Assembly (NCBI GenBank): GCA_018857735.1
Contig: JABMCL010002103.1
Location: forward strand, 1,230,001 to 1,294,000
DNA: 64,000 bases
Source: Alviniconcha marisindica
Lineage: Eukaryota > Mollusca > Gastropoda > Provannidae
Direction of reading: 5' to 3'
The translations under genes and the position numbers were made by a program. Positions 45,977-57,294 of this stretch are shown here, in pieces (position 1 is the stretch's first letter; each line of letters starts with the position of its first letter). A model generated the notes under the pieces. The model saw only the letters and a program-made list of their open reading frames with translations. It was not told where the DNA came from and made no database searches.

Positions 45977-46666
45977 CAAACTCCAACCACTGGTTTACGA
46001 CATCCTTCCTTCAACCACTGCCGTATTTAGTCACTACGCCATAGGGTCCAGAAAACTGTCGGCTAACGAGCAGGGTGGGTTTTTTTTGTTGTTGTTGTTG
46101 TTTTTGGGGGGGGGTGCTCAAACAGTGGTAGGTTTGCTACAAACAACTCGAGTAAAACAAGGCGTGTCATTTATAGCCGCCAACAAAGTTTACACCAGCA
46201 CAAATAAAACCACAATCGTTTGAATCGAGACGCAACTCTTCTTCTGTTTTGTTTTTTTACCCGGGGTGGATGCGTCTCATGCTTACGTGCGTGCTTTGGC
46301 GCTAAGTAAGTAAACATGGTGCTTAACGTCCACAGAAACCATAAGGCTTATTAGTCACAATTAGACTCCACAAACCACAACCTTTTTGAAGAGAAAGGAG
46401 AGCCGAAGCGGTATCGAACCGAGGTCCTTCCGCTTACCGGCCTAAGGCCTTACCGCTAGGCCAAACCGGCTCACAGGCTAGGCCAAACCGGCTCACTTAG
46501 CTTTGGCGCTAGGTTGCTTCTACAGTCATATTAGTACCCGAACCTTTCGGAGGGCGCTGACCGCGTCGCTGGACAGCTGCGCGGAGATAAAGAGTGCCCC
46601 TTCAGTTGCGTAACTAAATCTGGCAGAGTTTGGAGGAAGGTGTCGGAAAGCGATGCTCGGAGTGTG
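45977..46666 (+). mobile_element. M1 TIR element, copy 3, carrying a nested SINE S2
   Basis: Ends caaactccaaccactggttt and gatgctcggagtgtg match the other copies. Flanks gcccgccc and atccgccc suggest an imperfect target duplication. Without the SINE at 46304-46499 and its duplicated target the element is about 483 bp; a T/G-rich run at 46079-46110 accounts for much of the excess over 441 bp. Confidence 0.8.
46304..46499 (-). mobile_element. SINE S2, nested in M1, with 11-bp target-site duplication
   Basis: gctttggcgct stands at 46293-46303 and 46500-46510. Minus orientation: TTAC-type tail at left, tRNA-like head at right with ggtttggcctagcggtaagg and ggttcgataccgc. An extra copy of aggctaggccaaaccggctc lies at the head end. 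The central body (the cctatcgctac region) is deleted compared with 63400. Confidence 0.87.
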
Positions 46667-46782
46667 ATCCGCCCCTGCAGTCTAAGCCACACGATGCTTT
46701 CCATGACGCGATTTTGGCGTGTGCCGTGTACCCACATTGTTCGTCCGCAGGCCCAAAGCAAGTGGCAGAATTTGACGTGTTC

Positions 46783-47165
46783 TGTGTTACACGATGTTAC
46801 GTGTTCTATGTTACACGATGTTACGTGTTCTCTGTTACACGATGTTACGCGTGTCTATGTTACACGATGTTATGTGTTCTGTGTTACACGATGTTACGGG
46901 TCCTATGTTGCATGATGTAACGCGTTTCTATGTTACACGATATTACGTGTTCTATGTTACACGATGTTACGCGTGTCTATGTTACACGATGTTGCGCGTT
47001 TCTATGTTACACGATGTTACGTGTTTTATGTTACGCGTGTCCATGTCACACGATGTTACGTGTTCTATGTTACGCGTGTCCATGTCACACGATGTTACGT
47101 GTTCTATGTTGCGCGTGTCCATGTCACACGATGTTACGTGTTCTATGTTGCGCGATGTTACGCGA
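46783..47165. repeat. 24-bp minisatellite
   Basis: About 16 copies of gttacacgatgttacgtgtt+ctat, with variants missing parts. Confidence 0.92.
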
Positions 47166-47467
47166 GGGAATCGCGAGCAAAAAGCACGTGGCGCAGACTG
47201 CGGACCAATCAGCACAGACTGTTGAAAAGGTCGACTGAAAGGTCAAACAACATGGCGGTCTCTTCGATCCCAGTGAGTAATGTGTTACCAATAGCAGGCG
47301 CCTTGCTGTCCCCCGGACATGGTACACGTATTGAAGCTAAAGCGACACCCTCCCCCCCCCCCCACCCCCCACCCCCCTCCTCCGTTAATCTTTAGTTTTA
47401 AGATTTTGTTACAGTTTGTCCCTAACAGTGAATATCTCAGCCCGACATCCCAGGACATTAAGCCGCA

Positions 47468-47501
<34 letters not shown>

Positions 47502-47681
47502 GTCATCATCATCCGAATGAGTCTTCTGTTCTTTCGTTTGACACCCATCCAACCCCCTTCACCTACCCCTTTCTCTATTACTAAGCGATCTGTACGAACG
47601 CGCCTTTTACAGGCCGTCTTCGGGGATTTAAACGTCTCAACACACAAATACTCCGGAGTACAAACACGACCTTTACTGAGC
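47166..47681. other. Unassigned sequence with poly-C and (ATC)n
   Basis: C-rich run 47347-47380; (ATC)n at 47467-47515. No gene recognised. Confidence 0.65.
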
Positions 47682-47790
47682 CGGCTTGGCTTAGATCTCT
47701 GGCGTTAGGCTGGTAAGCAGAAGGACCTCAGTTCGATTCCGCTTTGGGTCTTCTGTCTCTTTAAATGCGGTGGTTTGTGGACACTGTTTG
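47682..47790 (+). mobile_element. SINE S2 head fragment
   Basis: gagccggcttggcttagatc, caaggacct-type region and cagttcgattccgctttggg, then gtggtttgtggacactgt. Body and tail are missing. Abuts an S1 element in opposite orientation. Confidence 0.7.
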
Positions 47791-47792
47791 TT

Positions 47793-48160
47793 TGTTGATC
47801 GCTGTACATAGAGCTGTTCTCTGCTCTCGAGCAGACTCACTGCGCTCTTGTTGCACGTGTTTCTAAATGAGTGACTGTCGCTTTTTGGAAAGCGTATTCC
47901 ATGGTTGTTACATGGCTGGTGCTACGTGAAACTGCGGTCGTCTAGGCGAGTTCTGTGTACACCATACAACCACGCACTACGTCACGTCACTTCATGCAAA
48001 GCCACATACGTAGAGTGCGTGCGTGTTTAGACGGAAAAAAAGTCAGCACGAAAGTTGACCCTGGAGAAGAAAATTCTCCCGCCGCTTCTGCCGGGTCTCG
48101 AACCCGAGACCTTTCGGTCACGACTCCGGCGCTCTAACCACTCAGCTATGCCCGCTCCCA
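47793..48160 (-). mobile_element. SINE S1, internally deleted
   Basis: Minus orientation. Tail side gatcgctgtacatagagct at left, head at right with agctgagtggttagagcgcc and gggttcgagacccgg. The ccgcagtagcacgtaaaaga segment is missing. Confidence 0.8.
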
Positions 48161-48374
48161 AGTAAAACACTGTCTTTGTGACATTGCCCCCACAATTAAT
48201 GAAACCTTATAACGGGTCTCAACGCTGAACATCTTAATATAGGAGTGACTGTGGTGGTGACTGTGTAGTGTAAGGTACAGTCTCCCTCTTCCCCACTTCC
48301 TGGGATCTCGGTCCCTGCCAGTAGGCCTAACTCTTTGAAGACAACTCGGCGTTAAGCAAGTCTAACTAATCAAA
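48161..48374. other. Unassigned sequence
   Basis: 48240-48320 resembles the 3' part of a diverged S2-like element (ccacttcctgggatctcggt, tgccagta); compare 56040-56145. Confidence 0.4.
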
Positions 48375-48836
48375 CCAAACACGCCTTTTACAAACAGGCA
48401 TAGGCGAAAACAAACACTCTTTTACAAACAGGCATACGGGAAACAAACACGCCTTCACGAACAATTTGAGCAAAACAAACACGCCTTCACGAACAGTTTG
48501 AGCAAAACAAACACGCCTTCACGAACAATTTGAGCAAAACAAACACGCCTTCACGAACAGTTTGAGCAAAACAAACACGCTTTCACGAACAGTTTGAGCA
48601 AAACAATCACGCCTTCACGAGCAATTCGAGCAAAACAAACACGCTTTTTACGAAGCGGTATTGAGCAAAACAAACACGCCTTTTACGAAGAGGTATTGAG
48701 CAAAACAAACACGCCTTTTACGAAGAAGTATTGAGCAAAACAAACACGCCTTCACGAACAATTTGAGCAAAACAAAAAAGCCTTTTACAAAGTGGTCTTG
48801 GGCAAAATAAGCACGCCTTTTACAAAGAGGTATTAA
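48375..48836. repeat. 31-36 bp minisatellite, left half
   Basis: Units of aaacaaacacgccttttacg+aagaggtattgagca, plus a shorter 31-bp variant aaacaaacacgccttcacga+acaatttgagc. Continues at 49356 beyond a LINE insertion. Confidence 0.92.
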
Positions 48837-48999
48837 TAATAATAATAATGGAAATTTGTAAAGCGCCTACCCTGCGGCTCAAAGCACTGAACAAGCATAC
48901 ACACATAATGTACATCGAGATGGAAAATGTTATCCAAAAAAAAAAGGGAGGGGGGGGGGGTCAAGCATAACTATGCAAAAGATGCACACACACACACAC

Positions 49000-49070
<71 letters not shown>

Positions 49071-49355
49071 TACAGTGAAGGAGTGAAGGACAATGTGGCT
49101 AAACTGAAATATTCTGAGAAGAGAAATGTCTTGAGTTGGCTTTTAAAGGAAGAGAGAGTAGCAGAGTGCCTGATGTCTTGGGGAGATTTTTCCAGATGTG
49201 GGGGCCTAAGTGTGAGAAAGTGCGAAAGCCATAGGTTTTGCGGTTGAAGCGTTGGATTTTGAGCGTGCGTGTGTCTGACGAAGAGCGGAGAGAGCGGGAA
49301 GGACTGTAAAGGTGTAGCAGCTCAGAAAGATAAGAGGGAGCGGAACCTGTGATAT
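48837..49355 (-). pseudogene. LINE 3' fragment inserted in a minisatellite
   Basis: Minus strand: APSYLSELLHLYSPSRSLRS and TYGFRTFSHLGPHIWKNLPK are the C-terminal signature of LINE reverse transcriptases, as at 26690. The 3' end at 48837-48890 is gtaggcgctttacaaatttc followed by (ATT)n. A (CA)n block (48985-49069) has grown in the 3' UTR. Severely 5'-truncated, as expected for target-primed insertion. Confidence 0.85.
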
Positions 49356-49850
49356 TGGGCAAAACAAACACGCCTTTTACAAAGAGGTATTGGGCAAAAC
49401 AAACACGCCTTTTACAAAGAGGTATTGGGCAAAACAAACACGCCTTTTACAAAGAGGTATTGGGCAAAACAAACACGCCTTTTACGGAGAGGTATTAGGC
49501 AAAACAAACACGCCTTTTAAGAAGCGATATTGGGCAAAACAAACACGCCTTTTACGGAGAGGTATTGGGCAAAACAAACACGCCTTTTACGAAGAGGTAC
49601 TGGGCAAAACAAACACGTCTTTTACGGAGAGGTATTGGGCAAAGGAACACGCCTTTTACGGGGAGGTATTGGGCAAAGCAAACACGCCTTTTACAAAGAG
49701 GTATTGGGCAAAACAAACACGCCTTTTACGGAGAGGTATTGGGCAAAACAAACACGCCTTTTACAAAGAGGTGTTGGGCAAAACAAACACGCCTTTTACA
49801 GAGAGGTATTGGGCAAACAAACGCTTCTTTCATAAACAAGTACAGAGGAA
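49356..49850. repeat. 35-bp minisatellite, right half
   Basis: About 14 copies of gggcaaaacaaacacgcctt + ttacaaagaggtatt. More homogeneous than the left half, suggesting expansion after the LINE split the array. Confidence 0.93.
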
Positions 49851-50254
49851 AGCAGGCATGCCTTTTACGAGCAGGTAAGGGCAAATCAATTAAGCTTTTT
49901 ACATACAGGCAGATGTTTGGGGCACAAATAAGTGTTCTACAGCAATACACAGGTCTTTCGGAAAACAGTCAGTCCTGGTTTACTTCACACCCAGGCAGTG
50001 TCCAGGGTCATCAGTATCCAGGCGACAAATCAGTCCATCAACACCCAACACTACTTCCGTAAATCAACTAAAAGCATGTAAAACTTCACTAAGCTGACAG
50101 CGCCAACTAAAAATATTTTTGTCAAACTCCAATCAAATATAATTTCTTAAAACATTCCTTCTTATAATGTAAGAGAGGTCTCTCTGAGCAACGTCCTAAA
50201 GACAATGCAAACAAACTTTTTACATCTATTTATACAAACGAGTTTTTAGACGCG
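49851..50254. other. Diverged array edge and unassigned sequence
   Basis: 49851-49915 has degenerate units (ccttttacgagcagg, gctttttacatacaggcag); the rest is unassigned. Confidence 0.5.
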
Positions 50255-50875
50255 GGTATTTAGAGATGCCAGAAAGCTTTCACAGACTGAGGGCCTATAT
50301 GTACACAGATGCCGGCAGGCTCTCGCATTCTGACGGGTCTATATGTATACAGATGCCAGCACGCTTTCACAAACTCAGGGCCTGTATGTACAAATATACC
50401 GGCACGCTTTCGCAAACAAAAGGCCTGTATGTACACAGATGCCAGCACGCTTTCACAAACTCAGGGCCTATATGTACACAGATGCCGGCACGCTTTCACA
50501 AACTCAGGGCCTATATGTACACTGATGCCAGCACGCTTTCAGCCCGTCCCTAATAAGCCGTACGGTTTCTGTGGACGTTAAGCACCATGTTTACTTACGC
50601 TTTCACAAATTCAGGGCCTATATGTACACAGATGCCAGCACGCTTTCACAAATTCAGGGCCTATATGTACACAGATGCCAGCACGCTTTCACAAATTCAG
50701 GGCTTATATGTACACAGATGCCGGCACGCTTTCACAAATTCAGAGCCTATATGTACACAGATGCCAGCACGTTTTCACAAATTCAGGGCCTGTATGTACA
50801 CAGATGCCAGCACCCTTTCACAAACTCAGGGCCTATAATATGTACACTGATGCCAGTACGCTTTCACAATCGTTG
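50255..50875. repeat. 43-bp minisatellite
   Basis: About 13 copies of cacgctttcacaaactcagg + gcctatatgtacacagatgc + cag, interrupted at 50542-50596 by a short retroposon. Confidence 0.93.
50542..50596 (+). mobile_element. 55-bp tail-only S2 retroposon with 9-bp target-site duplication
   Basis: acgctttca at 50533-50541 and 50597-50605. The insert starts gcccgtccctaataagccgt and ends caccatgtttactt. It is the last 55 bases of SINE S2, with no head or body. Confidence 0.85.
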
Positions 50876-51252
50876 GGATTTAAAGAACCCGTTTCCATGC
50901 AGGTGCTGGTAGCCGTCTATTGCCAGGCCATAAAAGCCAGTAGAGCCGTTGATCCCCAACCCCCCCCCCCCCCCCCCCCCCCCGCCCCGCCCCGCCCCGC
51001 CCCGTGTCCACAAAGGACGCTGGGTCGCTATGCTATGTGCGCTGATAACATCTTGCCCTCCAGGACTTTTCACCCGTCCATTACATCACCTGACACTCAC
51101 CTTTCTCTGCATGAGCTGTCTCCTTCTTCGTCTTCTTCTTTCGTTACATCTCCAGCTTTTGCAGAACCGGCAAAAGTTCAAAGTTGATTCACAAACGCTA
51201 TCTTTCCTCTTTACTCCGCGCGATTCTTAAGACCCCCCCCCCCCCCCCCCCC

Positions 51253-51301
<49 letters not shown>

Positions 51302-51370
51302 CTCTCCTCTCTCTCTCTCTCTCCTTTTGTGTTCCATATATGCAACGCATTTATATTTAAGTATGGTACA
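50876..51370. other. Unassigned sequence with poly-C and (CT)n tracts
   Basis: Poly-C at 50958-50983 followed by (CCCCG)n to 51004; poly-C at 51233-51253; (CT)n at 51255-51323. No gene seen. Confidence 0.7.
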
Positions 51371-51475
51371 CCACACACACCACCACACACACAGCACCAC
51401 GCACGCACGCTAGCAACACCACACACGCACCACCACACCACCACCAGCACGCAACGCACGCACGCACGCACCACG

Positions 51476-51535
<60 letters not shown>

Positions 51536-51575
51536 TGTATAAGTAAGTGAGAGTTCAATTCATTATTCGAGTAAC

Positions 51576-51667
<92 letters not shown>
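51371..51667. repeat. (CA)n/(CACG)n and (GT)n microsatellites
   Basis: CA and acgc blocks (51371-51532), then a short gap, then (GT)n (51581-51667). Opposite-sense alternating tracts about 50 bp apart could pair as a hairpin. Confidence 0.93.
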
Positions 51668-51668
<1 letters not shown>

Positions 51669-52010
51669 AGATAGTTTCACAAGTAAACGTTTAAAATTAA
51701 ATGTAGTCTTAGTTATGAAATTATACTGATTTGATCAAACTGTATCAGTATTTACGTTGGGGTAGCAGATTCTTATCACATTTAAGTGTACTACTTATTT
51801 GGTTCCTGCTATAAAAATATCAGCAGTGCCTGTTAACCTGGCCCATCCTTAATAAGCCTTGTGGTTTCTATGGACGTTAAGCACCATGTTTACTTATTTG
51901 TTAACCTGTGTGTTTATGCTTTCGTCTATTGTTATTCTCGCCATTTTATGTTTCTTTTGATGAGGCTGACCCCGCTTGATAGAGCTATCCCTTGCAGGAT
52001 TAACTAATTC
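51668..52010 (+). repeat. Dispersed repeat T (first copy), following (GT)n
   Basis: Diverged copy of the sequence at 53969 and 54857: gatcaaactgtatcagtatt, then aacctgtgtgtttatgcttt and aggctgaccccgcttga. All three copies follow a (GT)n tract, so this is probably a retroposon 3' region. Interrupted by a short S2 tail. Confidence 0.65.
51841..51898 (+). mobile_element. 58-bp tail-only S2 retroposon with 10-bp target-site duplication
   Basis: tgttaacctg at 51831-51840 and 51899-51908. The insert starts gcccatccttaataagcctt and ends accatgtttacttatt. It begins at the same S2 position as the copy at 50542. Confidence 0.85.
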
Positions 52011-52231
52011 TGTAACTCCATCTGCAAATATCACTAAAGAACACGACTCACCAACGCTTCTGCAGTCAGCTGCATACAGCGAGATCAGAAAGGGCGCTAA
52101 ACTGCGCCTTGAGGTGCACCATTGTTTGTCAAAATAACAGAGGACAGTACAGCATTCAGCATTACCTACTAAAATCTGTTAGTAAGGTCATCAAAGATCC
52201 GTGAAATGACAGATGGTGGTAATTTCATGTT

Positions 52232-52727
52232 CAAGTAAACATGGTGCTTAACGTCCACAGAAACCATGAGGCTTATTAGGGACGGGGGGGGGGGGGGAGT
52301 ATGGTGGTGATGAAGTAGAGCTTCATATCCTCGGATGTCGGTTGACATATTAGGGACAAATTGTGACCAATGCCGAAGCACGGTTCAATGTTGCTTTACG
52401 TCCACAGAAGTCATAATGTTCATTAGGATGGAAAGCCCAGGACAGCCACCTCGACTTTCACACAGCTCCTGAATTCTGAGTATGGAGGTGCAGGGGAAGA
52501 GGGAGATTATATACCTATCGCTACACTGTCACCACCAGAATGATTCCTGCATTAAGGTGGGCAGCGATGAGAGTCATTTTAATGTTTCATAATTGTTAGG
52601 GACAAAGTCACAAGACAGTGTCCACAGACCACAAGTTTTGAAGAGAAAGGAGAGCCGAAGCAGATTCGAACCGATCTCCTTCTGCTTACCAGCCTAACGC
52701 CTTACCGACAGGCCAAAACGGCTCACA
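52232..52727 (-). mobile_element. SINE S2, full length, split by S3
   Basis: Minus orientation. Tail aagtaaacatggtgcttaac at left, body gattatatacctatcgctac, head at right (ggcctgtcggtaaggcgtta region, ggttcgaatctgc). Interrupted at 52305-52477. Confidence 0.85.
52305..52477 (-). mobile_element. SINE-like S3, nested in S2, with 8-bp target-site duplication
   Basis: gagtatgg at 52297-52304 and 52478-52485. Read on minus it begins agaattcaggagctgtgtga, then gtcgaggtggctgtcctggg, and carries a tail core related to that of S2. Ends tcatcacca. Other copies at 52750 and 60035. Confidence 0.8.
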
Positions 52728-52916
52728 ATTCAAGTTCAGCTGCTGTTGAGTTGCTTAATGTCCTCGGATGTCAGCTGACATATTAGGGACAAGCTGAGAC
52801 CAATGCCGAAGCATGGTTCAATATAGCCTTACGTCCACGGAAACCAGAAGGCTCGTTAGGACGGACAGCCCAGGACGGCCACCTCGACTCTCACACAGCT
52901 CCTGAACTATGGTTCA
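52728..52916 (-). mobile_element. SINE-like S3, second copy
   Basis: 52750-52915 matches 52310-52475 (tgtcctcggatgtcagctga, tccacggaaaccagaaggct, ccaggacggccacctcgact). Confidence 0.8.
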
Positions 52917-53337
52917 AAGTTCAAAGCGCCGACATCTTTAAACAGAAGCTAGCCGCCCTGTCCCGAGACGAACGATGATTGACACGTATTGCACCTGAGG
53001 CACGTCGCGACTACCCGCGTCACTGCGCCAAACAGAGCGCGCCCTGAGGTGTAGCAAGCGGCCCACAAAAGTCGACTCTCGCCAAGCTGAATAACTGCCG
53101 GCAAACGGGTGTTTATTTCCGCCATACTTGCATGCCTGTCGCTGCTTTGTGTCTACCGGGTGGAGGCACTGTCCGCCAAACGGCCAACACGTTCAAAGTG
53201 CCCGGTCAGACGTGGACGTAGGTCTCACAATAAAAAGTCAGGCTGTCTGAGGCTTGGAGGTTGGCGCTTCACAAATAGTTTATTATTAAAGGGTTTGTTA
53301 TTAAAGGGTACTGTCATTGAAACTATGTCACGCTTGT
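52917..53337. other. Unassigned sequence
   Basis: No recognised gene. aaagggtttgttattaaagg shows a short local duplication at about 53287. Confidence 0.5.
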
Positions 53338-53369
<32 letters not shown>

Positions 53370-53392
53370 ACACACACACACACACACACACT
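53338..53392. repeat. (CA)n microsatellite
   Basis: 55 bp, CA with cg interruptions. Confidence 0.95.
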
Positions 53393-53509
53393 TTTTGTGC
53401 AGTGACCCGTTGATTTTATAAGCTGGATCGTTGGCGAGTTTCCTCGGAATCACTATAGCGTGACAGCATAACACTGATACTAAAACATACAAACAGTTCG
53501 GTCTGCAAC

Positions 53510-53620
53510 TTCTTTCTCTACCTATCGTCAAAACAAAATTAACTGACGGCTCAAAGTCAGATGAAGGAGTTGCTGCAGCGGCTGTATTCTCCAAATTGTT
53601 GTTGTTGTTGCTGTCGTTTG
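53510..53620 (+). pseudogene. RNase H N-terminal fragment of a LINE
   Basis: Plus frame KLTDGSKSDEGVAAAAVFS at 53538-53594. T-D-G-S is the first catalytic-aspartate motif of LINE RNase H domains (usual form: YTDGSKSxxGVGAA). It runs directly into a GTT-rich stretch and no further RNase H motif follows. Short dead fragment. Confidence 0.65.
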
Positions 53621-53931
53621 TTTGTTGTTATTGTTTTGCCTTCTCACAATCTGTGCCGACCTCAGAGACACTGCTCTCACACCCCTGGGTTCCGGCGTCC
53701 CTCCCTCCGGCCACACCCAAGACTCATTCCACATCGGTCCACAAGAGGTGCACAGGAGGAGACGTCAAATCGTTGGTGGGATGCCATCCGAAGGAGACGG
53801 CACTGCTGTCGAGTCACTTCAGTGCTGTTCAGTAATGCCTGCTCTGATTCAACATACGCAGGACACCACTTACTAGGCACCCTGCTGATGACAATGTTAG
53901 CTAGGTCGCGGAGTCAGACTAAGTGAGCGTA

Positions 53932-53935
<4 letters not shown>
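53621..53935. other. Unassigned sequence, possibly LINE-derived
   Basis: Several overlapping open frames, none recognised. Confidence 0.4.
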
Positions 53936-53970
<35 letters not shown>

Positions 53971-54085
53971 ATTTAATTGATCAAATTATGTCACTGTTTG
54001 CGTTGTGGCGGCAGCTTCTTCTTGTATTTCTATAAAATAGTTTATTGCTGCTATAAATTGCAGCTATATGAGTAATGCTACAAAA
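53936..54085 (+). repeat. (GT)n plus dispersed repeat T, second copy
   Basis: GT tract to 53968, then ttaattgatcaaattatgtc and tataaattgcagctatatga. About 90 percent identical to 54845-54970. Confidence 0.85.
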
Positions 54086-54684
54086 CTTTTATAGCGACAA
54101 AAATGATACTTGTGGCAGCTCCCGCCAATGATATTCCCAGAGAGCAGACGGCCACTAGGTCCTTCTATCAATCCTCCTATGTGGCCTTTCTGATGCTGAG
54201 GGCTTTGATCAGAACTGCTTCAGACAAGGGAGGAGGAAGGAACACCGAGACGGAGGCCACCACGAGAGCATGGCATGAAAAGCCACAGAAGTTGAGACAA
54301 TTTTTGCTTTTATACAATGATAGATGAGGATGATAACTGATGATGCTATGAAAGTCCATTTTCGGTTTGAGACTACTTTACAGGGCCGCAGACCACGCTT
54401 ACTGTCATAATTATCCCGGGGTTAACCAGGCCCGGGAACTGCGGCACCTGCAATGTTGGTCAAGTAGTCAGAGCAACACCCTCAAGGACGCATCCGTGAA
54501 ATGGATAAAGCCGGGCTGTGTGGTCCCAGCCTTCCCACTGGGCCCATAGCACTCACAGCTCTGGGTAGGAGCCACTCACGGCTGAAAAATCCCACTTGAC
54601 TCTGATGACTTTTTTTATAAATGCAACATGTTCTTATCTATTCTTATATTGGGCATACTCTATTAATTATTTGATTAATGAAGT
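54086..54684. other. Unassigned sequence
   Basis: No recognised gene or element in either strand. Confidence 0.5.
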
Positions 54685-55065
<381 letters not shown>

Positions 55066-55069
55066 AACC

Positions 55070-55500
55070 GTTGCTGTTGACGTGAATGATAGTTGTTGGT
55101 GACGTGAATGATAGTTGTTGGTGACGTGAATGATAGTTGTTGCTGACGTGAATGATAGTTGTTGGTGACGTGAATGATAGTTGTTGCTGACGTGAATGAT
55201 AGTTGTTGCTGACGTGAATGATAGTTGTTGCTGGCAGTGCTGTTGTTGGTGACGTGAATGATAGTTGTTCGTGACGTAAATGATAGTTGTTGCTGACGTG
55301 AATGATAGTTGTTGCTGACGTGAATGATAGTTGTTGCTGACGTGAATGATAGTTGTTGGTAACGTGAATGATAGTAAGTTGTTGGTAACGTGAATGATAG
55401 TTGTTGGTGACGTGAAAGATAGTTGTTGCTGACGTGAATGATAGTTGTTGCTGGCAGTGCCGTTGTTGCTGACGTGAATGATAGTTGTTGCTGTTGTTGG
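55070..55500. repeat. 22-bp minisatellite
   Basis: About 18 copies of ctgacgtgaatgatagttgt+tg. Every unit carries tgacgtga, a CRE-like half-palindrome. All frames lack stops on minus, giving long spurious ORFs. Confidence 0.93.
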
Positions 55501-55574
55501 AGTTGCCTTGTGCAGAAACGCCCTCCTCTCATCTGACGCCATCCGCTGTCCTGTCGCTGCCAGGCTGTATGGCT

Positions 55575-55855
55575 GTATGGCTGTATGGCTGGGACCATGG
55601 ACCTATACAATTATAGTGTAATACAGGTCCAGGGCCGGGCGGCCCGTGTGGTTGGGACCATGGACCTATACAATTATAGTGTAATACAGGTCCAGGGCCG
55701 GGCGGCCCGTGTGGCTGGGACCATGGACCTATGTAATTATACAGGTCCAGGGCTGGGACCATGGACCTATACAATTATACTGGGGTCCAGGGCCGGGCGG
55801 CCTGTGTGGCTGGGACCATGGACCTATACAATTATACAGGTCCAGGGCGTGGCGG
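55575..55855. repeat. 63-bp minisatellite with shorter variants
   Basis: Four to five copies of gctgggaccatggacctata...ccagggccgggcggcc. Internal deletions give 40-50 bp units. Confidence 0.9.
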
Positions 55856-55884
55856 GTCGGCGCTTCCACATCTCTGTCAGTTGG

Positions 55885-56125
55885 GTTGGCCTGGCGGTAA
55901 AGCAGTAAACCGGTAAGCGGACGACGTCGGTTCGATTCCCGGTTTCGGCTCCCACTTCTCTTCAACGGTTGTCATTTATGAGCACTGTCTTCTTACTTTG
56001 CCCCCGACAACGAATGAAACGTCAAAATGGCTCTCACTGCTGCTGCTGCTGCTGTTAATGCAGACATCACTGTGGTGGTGAGTGTAGCGTTAGGAGCAGT
56101 TCCCCTTCCCGCCACCTCCTGACAT
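55885..56125 (+). mobile_element. Diverged S2-like SINE
   Basis: Plus orientation: head ggttggcctggcggtaaagc and cggttcgattcccggtttcg, then tcttcaacggttgtcattta and body ttaatgcagacatcactgtg. A (TGC)n run at 56037-56054. Body order follows S2 but with many substitutions, so this is an older copy. Confidence 0.7.
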
Positions 56126-56528
56126 CTCGGTACTGCCAGTACTTCTCAGGAGCCACCGGGTGTTAAACGGTGTAACGAACCGAGAGCTACCCATGAACTG
56201 TGAGACAGGGAGGTGGTGCTGAGCGCCCGTAGCCAGAGCTGGGTGTTCCCTTCGCTTCGCTTGTTCTGAGCAACAGTTTCTGTGAACGCTGTCTTGGGGA
56301 CTTTGTTCTCTACACCACCTAGCTCAAAAGGCATGCCGCAAAGTACACATTGAAACTGCTTACAACACAAATTACACTGAATACACATTTGGCGATAATT
56401 ATGTTAATATTAAGAAGAACGTACGGGTGTAATGTGTTCAACGACGCCCTCAACGATCGCCGGAAAAAAGAGAAGAAAAAAAGAGAGCTGCTAATCTAAA
56501 TATACTTCAACTACACAGTCATATAATT

Positions 56529-56532
<4 letters not shown>
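56126..56532. other. Unassigned sequence
   Basis: No recognised feature. Confidence 0.5.

Positions 56533-56621
<89 letters not shown>
56533..56621. repeat. (CA)n microsatellite
   Basis: 89 bp of CA. Confidence 0.96.
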
Positions 56622-56623
<2 letters not shown>

Positions 56624-57294
56624 TGTGAAGAAACTGGATACTGGTTTTAGTTGGGGTAGAAGTGTCGAGAAAAGAGGATGGATTTTAACTTGGTTTCGAC
56701 AGACGAAAGAGCTGAGCAGTGCCTGAGATCACGGGAGGAGAGTTCCAACTGTAAGTCCCAAAGCAGGAAGGGAGCGAAAGCCATCTGCCTTGCGTTGAGT
56801 GTAGTGTTGAATGTTGAGTATGCCAGAGTCAGAAGAGGAGCGAAGTGTAGTGCACGGAGTGTAGGCTTCTGACTTAACCCATGTACACCCACCGTCCCAT
56901 ATTCAGGACGCATAGCTGGTCACGTTAATCTGTTTCGCTGTTGGTGATTTTGGTATCCGGCTGAAGAGGAACTTTCTCTGTACAAAGAAGAGTATTTTTC
57001 TTATTTTCCCCTCTTGTTGTGTAGAGAAGGCCACCATTTGCAAGTACCGGAAGTCTTGTTGCTTCTGGGTACTTAGTGTTCCAAAATAAACTCTGGGCGT
57101 GAATGGGTTAATGTTGTAGTCAGCTACACGCCATCGCCAGTACCTTTACATAGGCATCCCCATCCTGTCTGGCAGTGTGGGCTGATGTTTGATAGGAACA
57201 TTTACACATCGAACACATTTACATATCGAACACATTTACACATGGAACAGCGGTAAAGATTGTGAAAATAAGGCCATCTCAACTATAACCGGTC
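56622..57294. other. Unassigned sequence
   Basis: No gene recognised. catttacacatcgaaca repeats three times at 57200-57246. Confidence 0.5.
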
